64,000 nt of DNA. It comes from Oxytricha trifallax (lineage: Eukaryota > Ciliophora > Spirotrichea > Sporadotrichida > Oxytrichidae). The position numbers and the translations under genes are program-made. The stretch lies in assembly GCA_000711775.1 (NCBI GenBank), contig ARYC01002448.1, positions 1-64,000 of the forward strand. The letters are read 5' to 3'. Below the pieces are notes generated by a model. That model saw nothing but the letters and a program-made list of their open reading frames with translations. It made no database searches and had not been told where the DNA came from. This document shows, piece after piece, positions 43,213 through 55,884 of this stretch (positions within the stretch are counted from its first letter, which is position 1; every line of letters starts with the position of its first letter).

Positions 43213-46200
43213 TCAACTCACAATAAAACTCTTTAACAATCCCTTATCTTCTTTCATTAAGCATTCCTATGGAATAATCTTGAGCATTAAATTTGTATTC
43301 CACATAATCAGTCTAATTTTCCTCAACAAATGCAACTAGATATTATATATAAAATCTTTTTTAAGTAATATAGAAATACAGAAGCGCAATTACAAGAATT
43401 GTGATAAAAATTACATAGATTATGATTAATTAGTCTCTTTGAAGTTCAAAATAATTTACTACGCTCTATACACAGGCATCCTTAAGTTAAGTAAAAGCAT
43501 AACTGAGTAAAATAGCTTTTGAATCTATTATTTCAAGAGTTCCTGTATCATTTAACATAAGTTTTAAAAATGCTTCATTTCTAGTTTCATTTATTTCGCA
43601 TCATCAAATTAAATTTATATCATCTAAGCTTGCTGATAAATCGAAATCTTCAAAGAATTAATATTTTTATTTATGTAATTATGAAAAATAAGTGAAAAAC
43701 TTTAATCTAAAATGAATAATTATTAATACTTTCCAAATACTTAAAATGGTGACGATGAAACCATTGTTCAATCACTAATAATGTTAGTTACAAAAAACAT
43801 ATCTTACTTATTTATTTTTATAGGAGTGCTTCTTGGTATGACAAAGCAGTGGGTTTAGAAGAGACTTCACAAGCGCGCCTCAAGAACTCACTAAAACGAT
43901 TTCTGGCATGTAGATGGTGATGTGTTTGATGAAGAGTGGAGTCATTGTAAAGCTGTTCTTTAGATTATGGTTCCATTTTTATTTTAAAGTTTTTGCATGA
44001 TATTAATAATTATTCATTTTAGATTAAAGTTTTTCACTTATTTTTCATAAATAAGTTTAAAAGAAAGCATTTGCGTTAGTAATTCCTTTATTTAAAATGC
44101 CATTTAATGTGGTCTTGCACTTATCTTGAAAATTAAATTGAACTGTCCCTTATTAGTAGAAATAATCACAGAAATATCTTGAATCAATTTTATCCATAAC
44201 CTCCTTTGCACCTGAAAAATAGACAGGCAAATTCTTTTTCATTATATTATAAGCAGTTTCTCTCAATTAACATGTATTTAATAAAGCTTTGCTTGCAATA
44301 GCATTAGGAAGCTCTGTGAATTTTATTGAAGTATTTTGAATTGCATTTTCTCTGATAAATATCAAAAGATTTTCAAAGCAAACTTCCTTATTGAATACCA
44401 AACTTAAATCATTGACTGAGCCCTCAATATGAGAGTAGCTATTCTTTTGCATTATGAGGGTTGCCACGAAATACATAGAAAATACGAGAGCCAGAAAAAA
44501 AATTAAGAAAAATGATCTAATTTTTTACTTTTTAGCAACCCTCTTAATTTGATATATTTTACTAATTTATTGTTCATTAAGCTTATTTTTTGTTTAATGA
44601 TGATGACTTAGATCACTTAATTCAATGTGCTGCATGTGTTACATATGATAGCTGCTTTTTGATTGAGTTGCAGACTAAACCAAATTATTCACTGATTAGT
44701 TCATTATGTTTTTATCAATTATTGAGCTATCATTTTGGATACTATCGTAAACATCTTCTACATTAACTTCTATAGTCTATTTTTAAGTCTTGAAAATTGG
44801 TTTCTTTACAGGATTATATGCGAATTAAAAATGTTAAAAGCTGCCTTATGTTAAACTATTCTGGCTACTACGTTTAGTTTGAATTTTAAGAAAATTATTC
44901 ACGCTTATATTGCTCATCTCAATTCTTCCTGAACTCTCATAAATTGAATTCTTTTCATTTATTGATTGATTATTTGAAATGGAATCTTTATTATAATGAG
45001 AAATCGATACATCTTCTATCTTTTTTAATATTTCAAAGCCTTTGCTTTTCAGCTTAATTTACTAATTGGAGTCATCCTCTAATTACAAGCAGCTCTCGCA
45101 TCTCTTTTAAAAAAACTGAATCTTTTCAAGGGGCAGTTTGATGAAGAAAATTAAAGCAGAAAACTTTCTCTCTTCTGTTTTACTTATGATTGGAGAGACA
45201 ACTATGGTAACTGTAACTATAGTAAGTATAGAAATGATGGTCAAAATCAATGCTTATTCAAGTCTATCATTTGCTTTAGAAACTGTCTTAAGTAAATATT
45301 AGTTCATAAATACCCAATTATATTCCCTGATTACTCCATTCGAATTGATAACTGAAAAATGCAACATTTACTCTTCTATTGAAGGCTTGTAGACACTAGA
45401 TAAATTCGGCTTTAATGAATGAACCTGCAAATTTCCCTTAAATTGTGTCATGTTAAAATTATTTATTTCAGTGAGCTTACTGTTGTAGAGAGTATGAGCA
45501 ATTTTCATTGTAGTATTTTCATAAAATAAGCTGTTTTAGTTGCTTAAGTAAGTAAGTTTTAAGACTTAACTATCACTAAGGTCAGCAACTTCCTATCCAA
45601 ATTTGTAATCAGCTATATCCAAGATCTAGTTAGTATCTTTTAAACTCTATAATCTTATTTTCTACATGTCTTTGTAAGTTTAAAATCTATCTGGAATAAG
45701 TTTGCTAAAATTAGGCTCGTAGCCATTAGCTATGTTTAATAAAACTCTTAAAATTAATCTATTATTAATTGTGTAGTTTATTCTATCAAATGCTGTTTTA
45801 ACAGTCCTCACATCAAAGCTGGTGGAGCTTGAATTTTCTATGCTTAGACATAGGTTTACAGTTGAAATCACAAAAGACCCTAAACATAGGAAATAAATCA
45901 GCTATATTACTAATTTGAGTATTCTGGGAGTTTTTTACTTGTAAAATAAGTGAAACTTTTTTATATCAAAGCCGTAAGTGGCATCTTAACTTTAATTTTT
46001 AATTTAAAATGCTTCATTCTTTTTTAAATATTACTATTTTTTAGACCAAATTTTACTTAAATAAAATATAGGGAACTTGATTGTGAAGAGCCTGCTTAGG
46101 AGGACTATCCCTCATTATCAATAAAATCATCAAATTATTAATCTTCCAAATTATTTACTTCACTTATTATCAGGTCCTCGGACTCGTATATATGAAAAAG

Positions 46201-49200
46201 ATGATTCTCTTCAATAGATGGCATTCATAAAACCAAAAGATTAGTTTTTAATCTTAAAATATGTCTAGAATATTTGTCTTATAAACTTACAGCAATTTTT
46301 TTGAGTATGAGTTAGTTAAAATAAAAATTTATCAAATTTTAAGTTTTAGTTTGTTAAAATAAAAGTATATTGTCTTAATAAACATGAATAATTAAAATCT
46401 AAAATAATACATAGAATCTACAAGATCTTTCAAAAAACTCAATCAAAGAAATCAAATAACCTTAATTATAAAATTGTTAAATTATGATGTAAACTTATAA
46501 AAAATCCTTTACTTTTTTATTTGAAAGAATTTCAGGAGTGTATAAAATAAAAATCTATAATCTCTAATTCAAAAGGTTATCAAGTTCCAAAGAGGTAAGA
46601 ATAATCAACTCTTAAAAAATTCATAATAATTATAATGCCTATTAAGTCTTATGAAATTGGAGTTTGTATATTATATTTTTATTACTTTCGCTATTTCTTT
46701 GTAAAATACTGAATATAACATACCCAACTTTGACTTGATCCATTCCAAATTCTTCGATCAGTACTTTAATCTTGACTTGAATTGGCTTGTTCTTCTATAA
46801 TTTTAAGTTTGTTTCGTTACTTAAATGGTCATTAAATATAGAGAAATCAATTTTGTGAATTCCTTCATATTTATTGCTCAATCCCCCTTCTTCATCCATA
46901 ATATTATTTGAAAATTTTATTCATGATAAAAATTCAAATTTATTGGCTTAAATTTAGAAAAACAAATATCATTTGAGATTTTGAAATCTGCAAAAATATC
47001 AAAGAGAGTGATGACTTTATCTCTAAACTAAATTGATACTTATTCGTCTTAATTTAGAGCATCTGCTTTTCTAAGAAAGGAGTCGAAGTTTTCTGAGGTT
47101 TCCAGTATTTAAGCGTTTTCACAATCAAAGCTCATGTAGATAATAAAAAAATATAATTCAAAAAATTTTAAAATATCAATGCTTTATTTTTTATACATTA
47201 ATTTGTGATAAATTTTGTACAATTTTGTATAATATTATATAAAATTTTTTAAATACTGTCAGATTTATACTGTTTATTGTCCTGAAAAGGCTTAAAGTTT
47301 TCAATTAAATCAATCAAAGTAACAAAGCAATATCCATATTAATAGCTGTAATGAAGCTACGTTAAAATATTCACAGGCACCAAATGATGATTTGAGTCCT
47401 TAATAAACACAGTCATTTTATTATTCAACATTTTTGAAATCCCAGTTGTTTAATAGTTTATCATGAATTTCTGGTGATGCTTGGCAATTTAATTAGGCAT
47501 TAAATCAGAAATGTTAAGGTGTCTAATATCCTCCTCTGATTATTTTAGCAATCGCTTGAGATGCTTATTCATCATTAAAATTTAACCAGTGTTTTAGCTA
47601 TTGCAGTCTGTCACCACAAACCCCGATTCATGATCGTATTGCTTTTCATATAAATCCCCGAAATTTTCACGCTTTATAGACCCTAAACCCTAAATTATAC
47701 CCCTCTTGAACTAAGTCAGCTCCCTCATTTTACTAATAAAATTATTTGAAGCTTCTTAGTCATTCACTATTTTTAACTGAATGATACCAAACCAGAAATA
47801 TAATTTGGGATCTTTATCAATTAAAGAGTCTTCTATAAGACTAAATCTATCGTATAAAGTTTTCATGAATGTAGATATTTACTCAAATTTATATAAAATT
47901 ATTGTTAAAACTTAGAAATATAATTTATTAAACTCTCCATATTAAATCTACTTGAAGGGATTAAATTCTTCAGAACCAAAACCCTGCCAAAATTGAACAG
48001 CAGCATGACTTAAATATTCTATTTCTTAATGAAATAAAGTGTATTAACTATTTATTTTTATAAATTTCTCTGCATTAATCTGTTAGTATTTAGGTCTGTT
48101 TTTGATATTTATTTCCATTCTACTTTGAATTGACTTTTCACCATCCTCTATGATTGAATAAAAAATTAAATATAACAAATCTAAAATTTTTTTCATGTTT
48201 TTAACTAAAAACAATATTATTTCAAATGATATCACTTACATAAATATCTAATACTTTGTTACTCTAATTCTCATTAATTTCTTTCATGTGCTATTCATAA
48301 CAATGCAGTATAAAATGTTCATTTATTGCATTTAATATCTTCGTACTTAACGAAGAAGAATTATTTCTACTATCTTAACTTTATATGTGTTTTATGTTAA
48401 ACATAACAGCTATTTATGGTTTCTACTGTATAAATATATAAATAACTTAAAACGCTCATAATTACTAAAAAATATGAATAAATATAATAAATATCGAGAA
48501 GTAATTGAAAGAATTATTAATGAGAGTAGAATTGACACTTTTAGAGTGAATATCATCTAGAAATATCTTCACACTTTCTAATATAAAATGTTTTTATGCA
48601 TACTTTATATCTAATTCGAAGAATTGACTCATTGGTTATTCTTCTGCTTCTAGGTTATCTCTTGATTTCTATTGTTAATGATTTGGTCTTACTTTATTAA
48701 TAGCGATATAAATAGAATTATATTGATTTTTTATATGTAAATTAGAAACATTAGAATGTTGCTATTTTTATTCTTTATAAAATGTTATTTTTTTTATTTA
48801 ACAAGCGAGTCGAATTAATTAATTGTGCTAAAAATTCAAATTAGTTACTTTTTTAATTAAGAAATAATAATTCTTTCTCATTTAAAACTATAATACTCAT
48901 AGAACTATGAAAATAATATACTAGTTTATGCTTGAAAACAATATTTATTTGGGGTTACCCTACTATATACTAGAATTATTAATATAATTAAATTAATTAA
49001 TAGAGACATCATTGATATCATAACCAAGAGTACTTCCACTTAAAACAGTATTCGACTACAACTTCCTTTTATATGAATTTTAGAAAAGTTCATAAATATG
49101 TTAAAATCTGTCTCTATTAAGTATTAATTTTTCTTTGTTACTACTTTGGTTAACTTAATACTTATTTCGTATGATATTTATATTACTTTTATATAGATTT

Positions 49201-51300
49201 ATGAGAAATTATTATTAATAATTTTTGGTTTGGGGTACAAAATATGTCGTTAAAATCTCCTAAATACTAGCAAAAACAATCATTCTAACAGCAATATGTT
49301 GCATGACATTCTACGATCTCTAATAATTGTTAGAAAGAGTTATTTGCATAAAGCTGTTGTAAAGCAATAATAAATGTTTAAAGTATCAATTACGATTTTT
49401 ATTTAAATAAAATATGAATTAGTTAAACTTTTTAAAGCATTTCCTTTCGATTGATTTGAATTGTTGAGACATGAATAGGCAAGTTCATTAAGCATCATAA
49501 ACACATAATAAATATAATAATCTACACAGTTTCATACTCAAACTACTTCAACTTACTTGCAGAAGGCTGATTTCCACTTTAATGCATATCATTCATCTGA
49601 CTTTGATAATACGCGCCTTAATTATTTCGTTTAATTTGATCTATCTATTGCAATTCTTCGTGCTTATATTTATTGAGAATGCGCTAAGAATACCAATTAG
49701 AAAGAGATATGGCAGAGTAAACGTTGAATGGTAGAAATACCACAAATATTATTCCCTCTCTGTTGTCATAAATAATTAAAAAAAATAATATTTAATTATG
49801 AAGTTCTAAAGAGTCATAAGAGTCTACGAAATATTTTATGATTGATATTAGTAAAGCAAATACGACTGTAGATTGAGTTCCCAATTGAATTAAAAATTAT
49901 TTAAATTAATTTAATTGAATATACCTTAAGAACTTATCAAATTGTAGAATTCTATGACTGCTAATAATCATTACTATAAGATTTATCAGTTATACTGCAA
50001 ATACTAGAAACTCCTGTAACAAAATGGAATCCGTACTAATTTAGTTTAAATTGAATAATTAAAATATTTTTAATTTGCAAACCTAAAAACACAGGCATCA
50101 TGATTTTAGAAAGCAAGTCGAAATACTGAAATTTAGTGTCAGGTTCACCCCAACACCCAATTGCCTCTCCAGCCCAGTGATTTTACTATAAATTTGAGCT
50201 TGTCATTGTCAGTTTGAAGAACTTCTTGAGTGAATATAAGATCATGAGATAGAGGAATATGCTCACAATATTCTATTTTATATTAATTTTTTAAATATTC
50301 ATTGATAGAACACTGATGAACGATTTATTCTTGTTTGTAATCTATAGGTACGAATTTACTACTAAGTTTAATAAATTGACATAATTTATGTATATTATGT
50401 TAATATCAAAGTTTACTAGAATATCAATCACAGGCAGATATAGTAGCTTTGTAAATATTAACAAAAACATTCCAATTATCTTGTGAGCTAAGTGTGACTT
50501 CTCTTTTCTTGCATTATTTAATTAAAATAAAATATTTTAGGTGGCACTGTTTATGATCCAATTTCCACTATTATTATTGCTACGTTCCTATTAATTATTA
50601 TAAACTGATGTATTTTTAGCGTTTCTATCCCCACTCATTTACTTAGTAAGTATAACTTATATAATATCAATTATAAATATTACTATAATAAGTATTAGTT
50701 TTATATTATTTACAGTTGACTATTTCTCTCCAAAGCCAATAAAATGAATACGCTTAGAAGTATCAGCATTAATATAGTGAGTATAATTACTGAACAAATT
50801 TATTAAAGGTTTAATGATTGAGTTTCTATTATTTTATTTCCAATTGAATTCATGTCTCCTATAAATTTCAAACTAAAACTTATTTATATAAATTTATTTA
50901 AGAATATTATCCCGTCTTAGTGGGATGCTTGGTTTTATTCATCTAAATTAAGGGGGATGCTTGAATTATAGTTTAATGACGAGTAGCTAGTTTATATATA
51001 TATATATATATAAAAAGAATTGAATCATTTAAAAATACGATTAAAAAATACATTAATTAATGTAGTATTAGAGTTAACGTTAGTATCTAAAGAGTTATCA
51101 TTATTATTTGGATAATTTGGATTGCTATTTTATTTTTATATTAATCTTTGTTAGACAGAAATGGCGTAAAATGTTAAAAGCAGGCTCTCTAAAATGCTGA
51201 GAAAGTATACTACCCGCATATTTACATATTAACTTGTTGCGTAAATTAGCCTCCAAGTAAGCCTTCCTATTACTTTAGATGAAAATAATCCCAGTTTATA
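43213..51300 (-). CDS. TmcB-like PAS membrane protein, paralogue C (diverged)
   Basis: The stop TGA is 43213-43215 after LLKSFIVS. The N-terminal block at about 51155-51300 reads SKVIGRLTWRLIYATSQYVN, parallel to SPKTISRLNWMMII in A and B, but no in-frame ATG is visible before it, so the start may be in another block. Further blocks: 50705-50860 (TM); 50400-50525 (ARKEKSHLAHKIIGMFLLIF); 50100-50240; 49560-49880 (linker); 47700-48380 (TPR-like); 47280-47640 (PAS, GQILMMNKHLKRLLK); 46700-47120; and 44050-46200, which is long and uninterrupted and spans two TM regions, with SPIISKTEERKFSALIFF and a Ser/Gln-rich insert. The C-terminal block is 43213-43680. It has fewer IESs than A or B in its second half. 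Confidence 0.7.
50993..51012. repeat. (TA)n microsatellite
   Basis: This is a 20-bp TA run between the first two recognised blocks of paralogue C. Confidence 0.9.
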
Positions 51301-52971
51301 ATAAACATTAATAATTATATATGAATTATTTTTACCCAATTTCTTATTCGTACATATGCTATTAGAGTTTTAATTTGACCTTAAATTTAGTGGCCCATTA
51401 TTCCATTAATTTTATGCTAGGTTAGGGAAGTCAATGCATTAACCAGCACATTCTTAATGTATAAAAACTCATTTATAGTCTTTTAAATCTCATTTTATGG
51501 TTAATTTGAGTCAATTAAAATGAGAACCTATAAATGAGGTATAGATAACTATTCTCAAGGGTTAATATCATCATAATTAAGATTAAATTTATAGTTCAAT
51601 TTTAATACGATTTAGCAATAAAAGCAAATTGAGATATATTTGTCAAATTTTACTTTTTCTATAAATAAAGATAAAAAAATATGCTTATAGTTCGCACTTT
51701 ATTTGTAGAAATGTTGTCTATTATAAGCATTATTCTAAGCTTAACCCTCTTATTTGCCCTTAATAACCCTTTTTCCAGAAATAAAGAGCGAGTTATTAGC
51801 TTTTGAGTTTTACTTATTATATGAAAGTTAATTTTTTCAATATTTTTTCATTTTTTTGTGCTAAATGGTATAGTAAATTGTACTCTCAACTTTAATTTAA
51901 TTATGACATTTTGAGACTAGGGAATTTCCTATACCTCTATTTTAAATTTTTTCATATTAACTAAGTCGAATTAACCCTAAAACGATGTTTTAAGTATATT
52001 ATAAAAATGGCTTTTATAATAAATAAAAGAATCTACTGGTTTAGGCATTACTCCCCTCCTAAGTTAATCATTTAAATTGATGAAATTACAAAATTATTAG
52101 ATTAAACTATAAAATAGTTAAAATTACAATTTCCCCTCACTACCAAAAATTAAGTCATGCGCTAATTATACAAATATTCATAATCATAATAATGCAAAAG
52201 ATGACTATAAAATATTATTGAAACATTTTAAATAAGAATAATTTAAAATTATATCCATTAATTAAAATAAATGAGATAATCCTCTATCTTGTAATATTAT
52301 ACGATTCTTTATTTGTTAAACTAAATTTTATATGGAACTGAAGATTGATTCTAAATTAGTTGCATTATGTTAAAATTGAAATAAATTTGCATCATTAATC
52401 TGTAATGATAGGTAATTAGCTATTTTTAACTATAATTTATCCTAAAATAAAGCAAAAAATTGACATTTTTAAATATAATCTATGTCCTAATTGATTTTTT
52501 ATTAGACTAAATTCCAATTCATTTAAAATTAAGAAATAATGATATTTTAAGCTTTTCATAAATATTTTATGTCTAATTTCACTATTCTTATTAAGAATTG
52601 TAGTTGTGTTGTAAGTAATTTTTATTATAACTTATTTAACGCATTTTTTTCATATGTAGAGAAAGATGATATTTTTTTTCGAATTCATATTACTCTTTTT
52701 AGAGATTTACCCACTAATAAAAATGGCTTTTAAATATAAATATATTCATTTTTTTTAATTGAAATTTAAATTTTTTGAATCAAAGCATCGTTGAGTTATA
52801 ATTTTTTTTTAATTTATAAATCATTCAAAAATATATCTAATTAGTATTAAAATATCCACAAATCTAATAAATAATACTTATAATATAATTTTGCTTATTA
52901 ATATGGAGAGCAATATCTATCATAAATTATATATAATAATCTATATATTTTAAATACTGACTTATATCTAA
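51301..52971. other. AT-rich spacer between divergent genes
   Basis: Paralogue C reads leftward and the PH/START gene rightward from this interval. It should contain the missing first block of one or both genes, but I see no convincing one. Otherwise it is featureless AT-rich DNA. Confidence 0.4.
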
Positions 52972-55686
52972 TCTCAGCAGTCAAATCTGCGAAGCATAGA
53001 GGGTGAAGTAATGCTGCGCAGAAAGAAAATCTGGGTCAAACGCTACGCCAAAGTTGAGAATCAGATCTTCTCCTACAAAAAAGATAAGACCAATCAAGCC
53101 ACTAGGTCGTTTATAGACTTGAGAACTGCACAAGTAAAGGTGTTGATGGGCACAAGTGACAGCGAAAGAATGATACATTTGGTTCAACCAAGTGGCATTA
53201 GCTTGTATCTTGCTCTCTCAAGTCTCAGGGAGTTTGATTATTGGCTCACTGTGATTAAATTAAATATTTACATAATTATTCAAAAAGTGTTGAGAAACAA
53301 TCAAGGAAGTAACTTAGGTGGGTCTTAGGTTAGCTAAAATCAAGGAAGTGGAATATAAACTCAGAAATCAAATCAAAGAAAGTAAACTTTTCTTGAAGTA
53401 TGTTAATTAATGCTGGAACAATATATATATACCAATTATTTTCAAAATTATTTTACTCAAGTGAATCTTATGCTTTAACTAGTAATGCAGCGAGAACCTA
53501 AAAGGTAACTACGGGCACTTCAAAATTCAAAGCTGATGCTTTAGAATCTGATCAACTCAAATTAGTTTTTTTTATAAAATATTCAATATAAAAAAATTCA
53601 AGAAAATTTAATTATAGAGTTATTAATATTAGCAAAGCAAAGAATAGAGACATATCAAAACAAGAACTGGTTCTTGGTGGATGGAAAAGATAGCTGTATG
53701 GCATACACAGCTGGTAAGCGAGTCCCAATGTCATCCAAAGACAAATTAATTGAGGCTGTCCATCATTGTGATATCGAAAGAATTAGAGAGACCATATTAT
53801 ACAAATAATAATCATACTTATTTTAAATAAATTGAAGATTTTGACTTTATAATAGTGAACAAACACTACACTCTAGCTTTGCTTACCTACTTCACAATAT
53901 TAATAGCTCTAGATTTTCTACCTATGTTGCCATTTTAAATTGATATCCCTCCCAAAATTATTATTGCAGTGAAACTGGTGGTTGCCTTTGGATTTTTAAC
54001 AGTTCTTGCATAAATTTTGATGCAAATTAGGAGAAAATAGGAACCAAGTTCATTAGAAAACAAGCTGCAAATGAGCGAAAGTTTTGAGATAAAATGTGTG
54101 ATCAATGTCACAGCTACTCCTGATAAAAGTTTATCACTATATTTTAATTTCTTACTGATGAAATTGCACAAGCTTTAATCGATGAAAAACAGAGAAATAT
54201 GTGGGATTTAGACGCTCTAAAAGTAACAAGAACACCAGCCACATCTTACCAAAAAGAAGAAATCATCAAAGTTGATTATGCAAATGGAATAGTGGAAATT
54301 TTAAAATTCAGCTTCATTCAAATGGAAGGCAAGTTTTACATCTAAGAATCTGTAAACTCTGATTTCTTCAGATATTACTTACTAGAGACAGTTGAAAATA
54401 GACTCTTTATGATGAGAGTCACTATGTTTGGGAAAGTGACACCAACTTAATTCGAGAGAAACGGCAAAGAAAGCTATAGAAAGATAAGTAATCTAAAGAC
54501 ATTTATCTCTCAATTGAACAGGTCATCTGCTGTTTAAGTATAAATTCCAAAGGTTACCGACTCAAGCAACTAACTTATAGTTAATATGGGCTAGGGCTAG
54601 AATACTGTCTTCAATAACTTCATTTAAGATGAATCGGAATCAGAAGATGAAGGCTCTGGCAATAAAAGTTCTAATTAACTTTTCAATTAAAAAACAGCAG
54701 TCTCGTAGTACTCTCGATCTTCAAATGCAATCAAAGTAGAGAAGGCTTAATCATTTAATAATGACAATATTCAAGTTGACAATAAAGCTTTGACTTAATC
54801 TGATATCATGAATTAAGGTATGGTACAAAGCGAAATTCTAGAAGAAGAATTGACTTTCAATGATAAATTCGAACCATATGGTAGAGTAGAAAAGGTAGAA
54901 GTAATTACTGATTGGGAATCAAGAAAGAAACTATATAAACCTCAGAACTTAAGTAAGTAAATATTATCAATTCATCTTATTTTTTAGAGTACGTTGACTA
55001 GATCTCTGGATTTTATGACAAGTATGTGGCTGCTCTTGACCTACCTGACTGGAAAATATGCGTTGATGATAACAAAAACGGACTCAAAGTTTGGCAAAGA
55101 AATCAAGGTGGCTTGAAAGCAATGAAAGCCGAGGCAATTATAGATAGATGCCCAGATGAGGTATTTAGAATAATTGGAGATCTTTCATTAAGAAAAGAAT
55201 ACGACGATACTTATGATGATGGATATGCTCTCGATCTTATTGCACATTAGACTTTTATTTAGTATCAAAAGACTAAGAAAGTTGCTGTAGTTAGCGCCAG
55301 AGATTTCGTCTACATTTTAAGTGTGAACAAGGTACAATAAAAATTGCTTAACAGCTTTATTATATAGAGACCTGATGGAATAATTTATGCTATGGTGAAT
55401 TCAACTACAAGAGAAGATTTGAAGCCTCCTGAAAAGAGTGTTGTGAGAGGTGAACTAGATGTAAGATTAAAAATACTTTTTTTGATTAATTTATTAGCTT
55501 GGTGGTTGGAGATTAGTGCCATTACCAGATAATCCAAACAGAACTCTTTGTTAATTCTAAGCTTTAATGGATCTCAAGGGTAGTATCCCAGGATTTGTCT
55601 TGACTCAAGTGAACAAAGATCTGGGTCAGCAGATAGTTAAGCTTAGAAAAGTTGTTGATAAGTTTTACAGCAGTGGGTAAAGATGA
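52972..55686 (+). CDS. PH / two-TM / START-domain protein (lipid-transfer type)
   Basis: This is likely a membrane-anchored lipid sensor or transfer protein. Block 52972-53385 encodes a PH domain (SIEGEVMLRRKKIWVKRYAK, with the closing Trp helix FDYWLTVIK) and a Gln/Ser-rich linker. Further blocks: about 53455-53560; 53640-53812 (NWFLVDGKDSCMAYTAGKRV); 53830-54140 with two TM helices (LLTYFTILIALDFL and AVKLVVAFGFLTVL), then KCVINVTATPD; and 54150-54952, a START-like region (AQALIDEKQRNMWDLDAL) plus a polar linker. The C-terminal START domain (54988-55683) has WQRNQGGLKAMKAEAII, VVSARDFVY and GGWRLVPLPDNPNR. The stop is TGA 55684-55686. The ATG at 53011 is internal to the PH domain, so the true start lies upstream and was not found; the TAATCTCAG before 52978 could be a 3' splice site. 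Confidence 0.8.
54953..54987 (+). other. Spliceosomal intron, 35 bp, GT-AG
   Basis: GTAAGTAAAT...TTTTTTAG lies between CCTCAGAACTTAA and AGTACGTTGAC. Removal keeps the frame (PQNLKYVDQIS). No direct repeat bounds it, which favours an intron over an IES. Confidence 0.75.
55461..55497 (+). other. Spliceosomal intron, 37 bp, GT-AG
   Basis: GTAAGATTAA...ATTTATTAG lies between GGTGAACTAGAT and CTTGGTGG. Removal gives VRGELDLGGWRLVP, the expected START-domain text. Confidence 0.8.
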
Positions 55687-55884
55687 GACAAAAAAGAAAT
55701 TGATAATAATTTAAAAAAATATTATAATTACAACATGAATTTAAACTAGTTTATTTCATCATTAATATATTTTAGATAATTGAAATATTTATAATAAATA
55801 TTTTATCAAGCATGCCTATATTTTATAAAATAAAATGATTTAAATGCAATCTAAAATTAAAGTAATTATAGAATTCAATTTTTG

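Noticed and set aside
52981-53187. Minus-strand frame over the PH domain
   Set aside because: It is the antisense shadow of a clear plus-strand PH domain.
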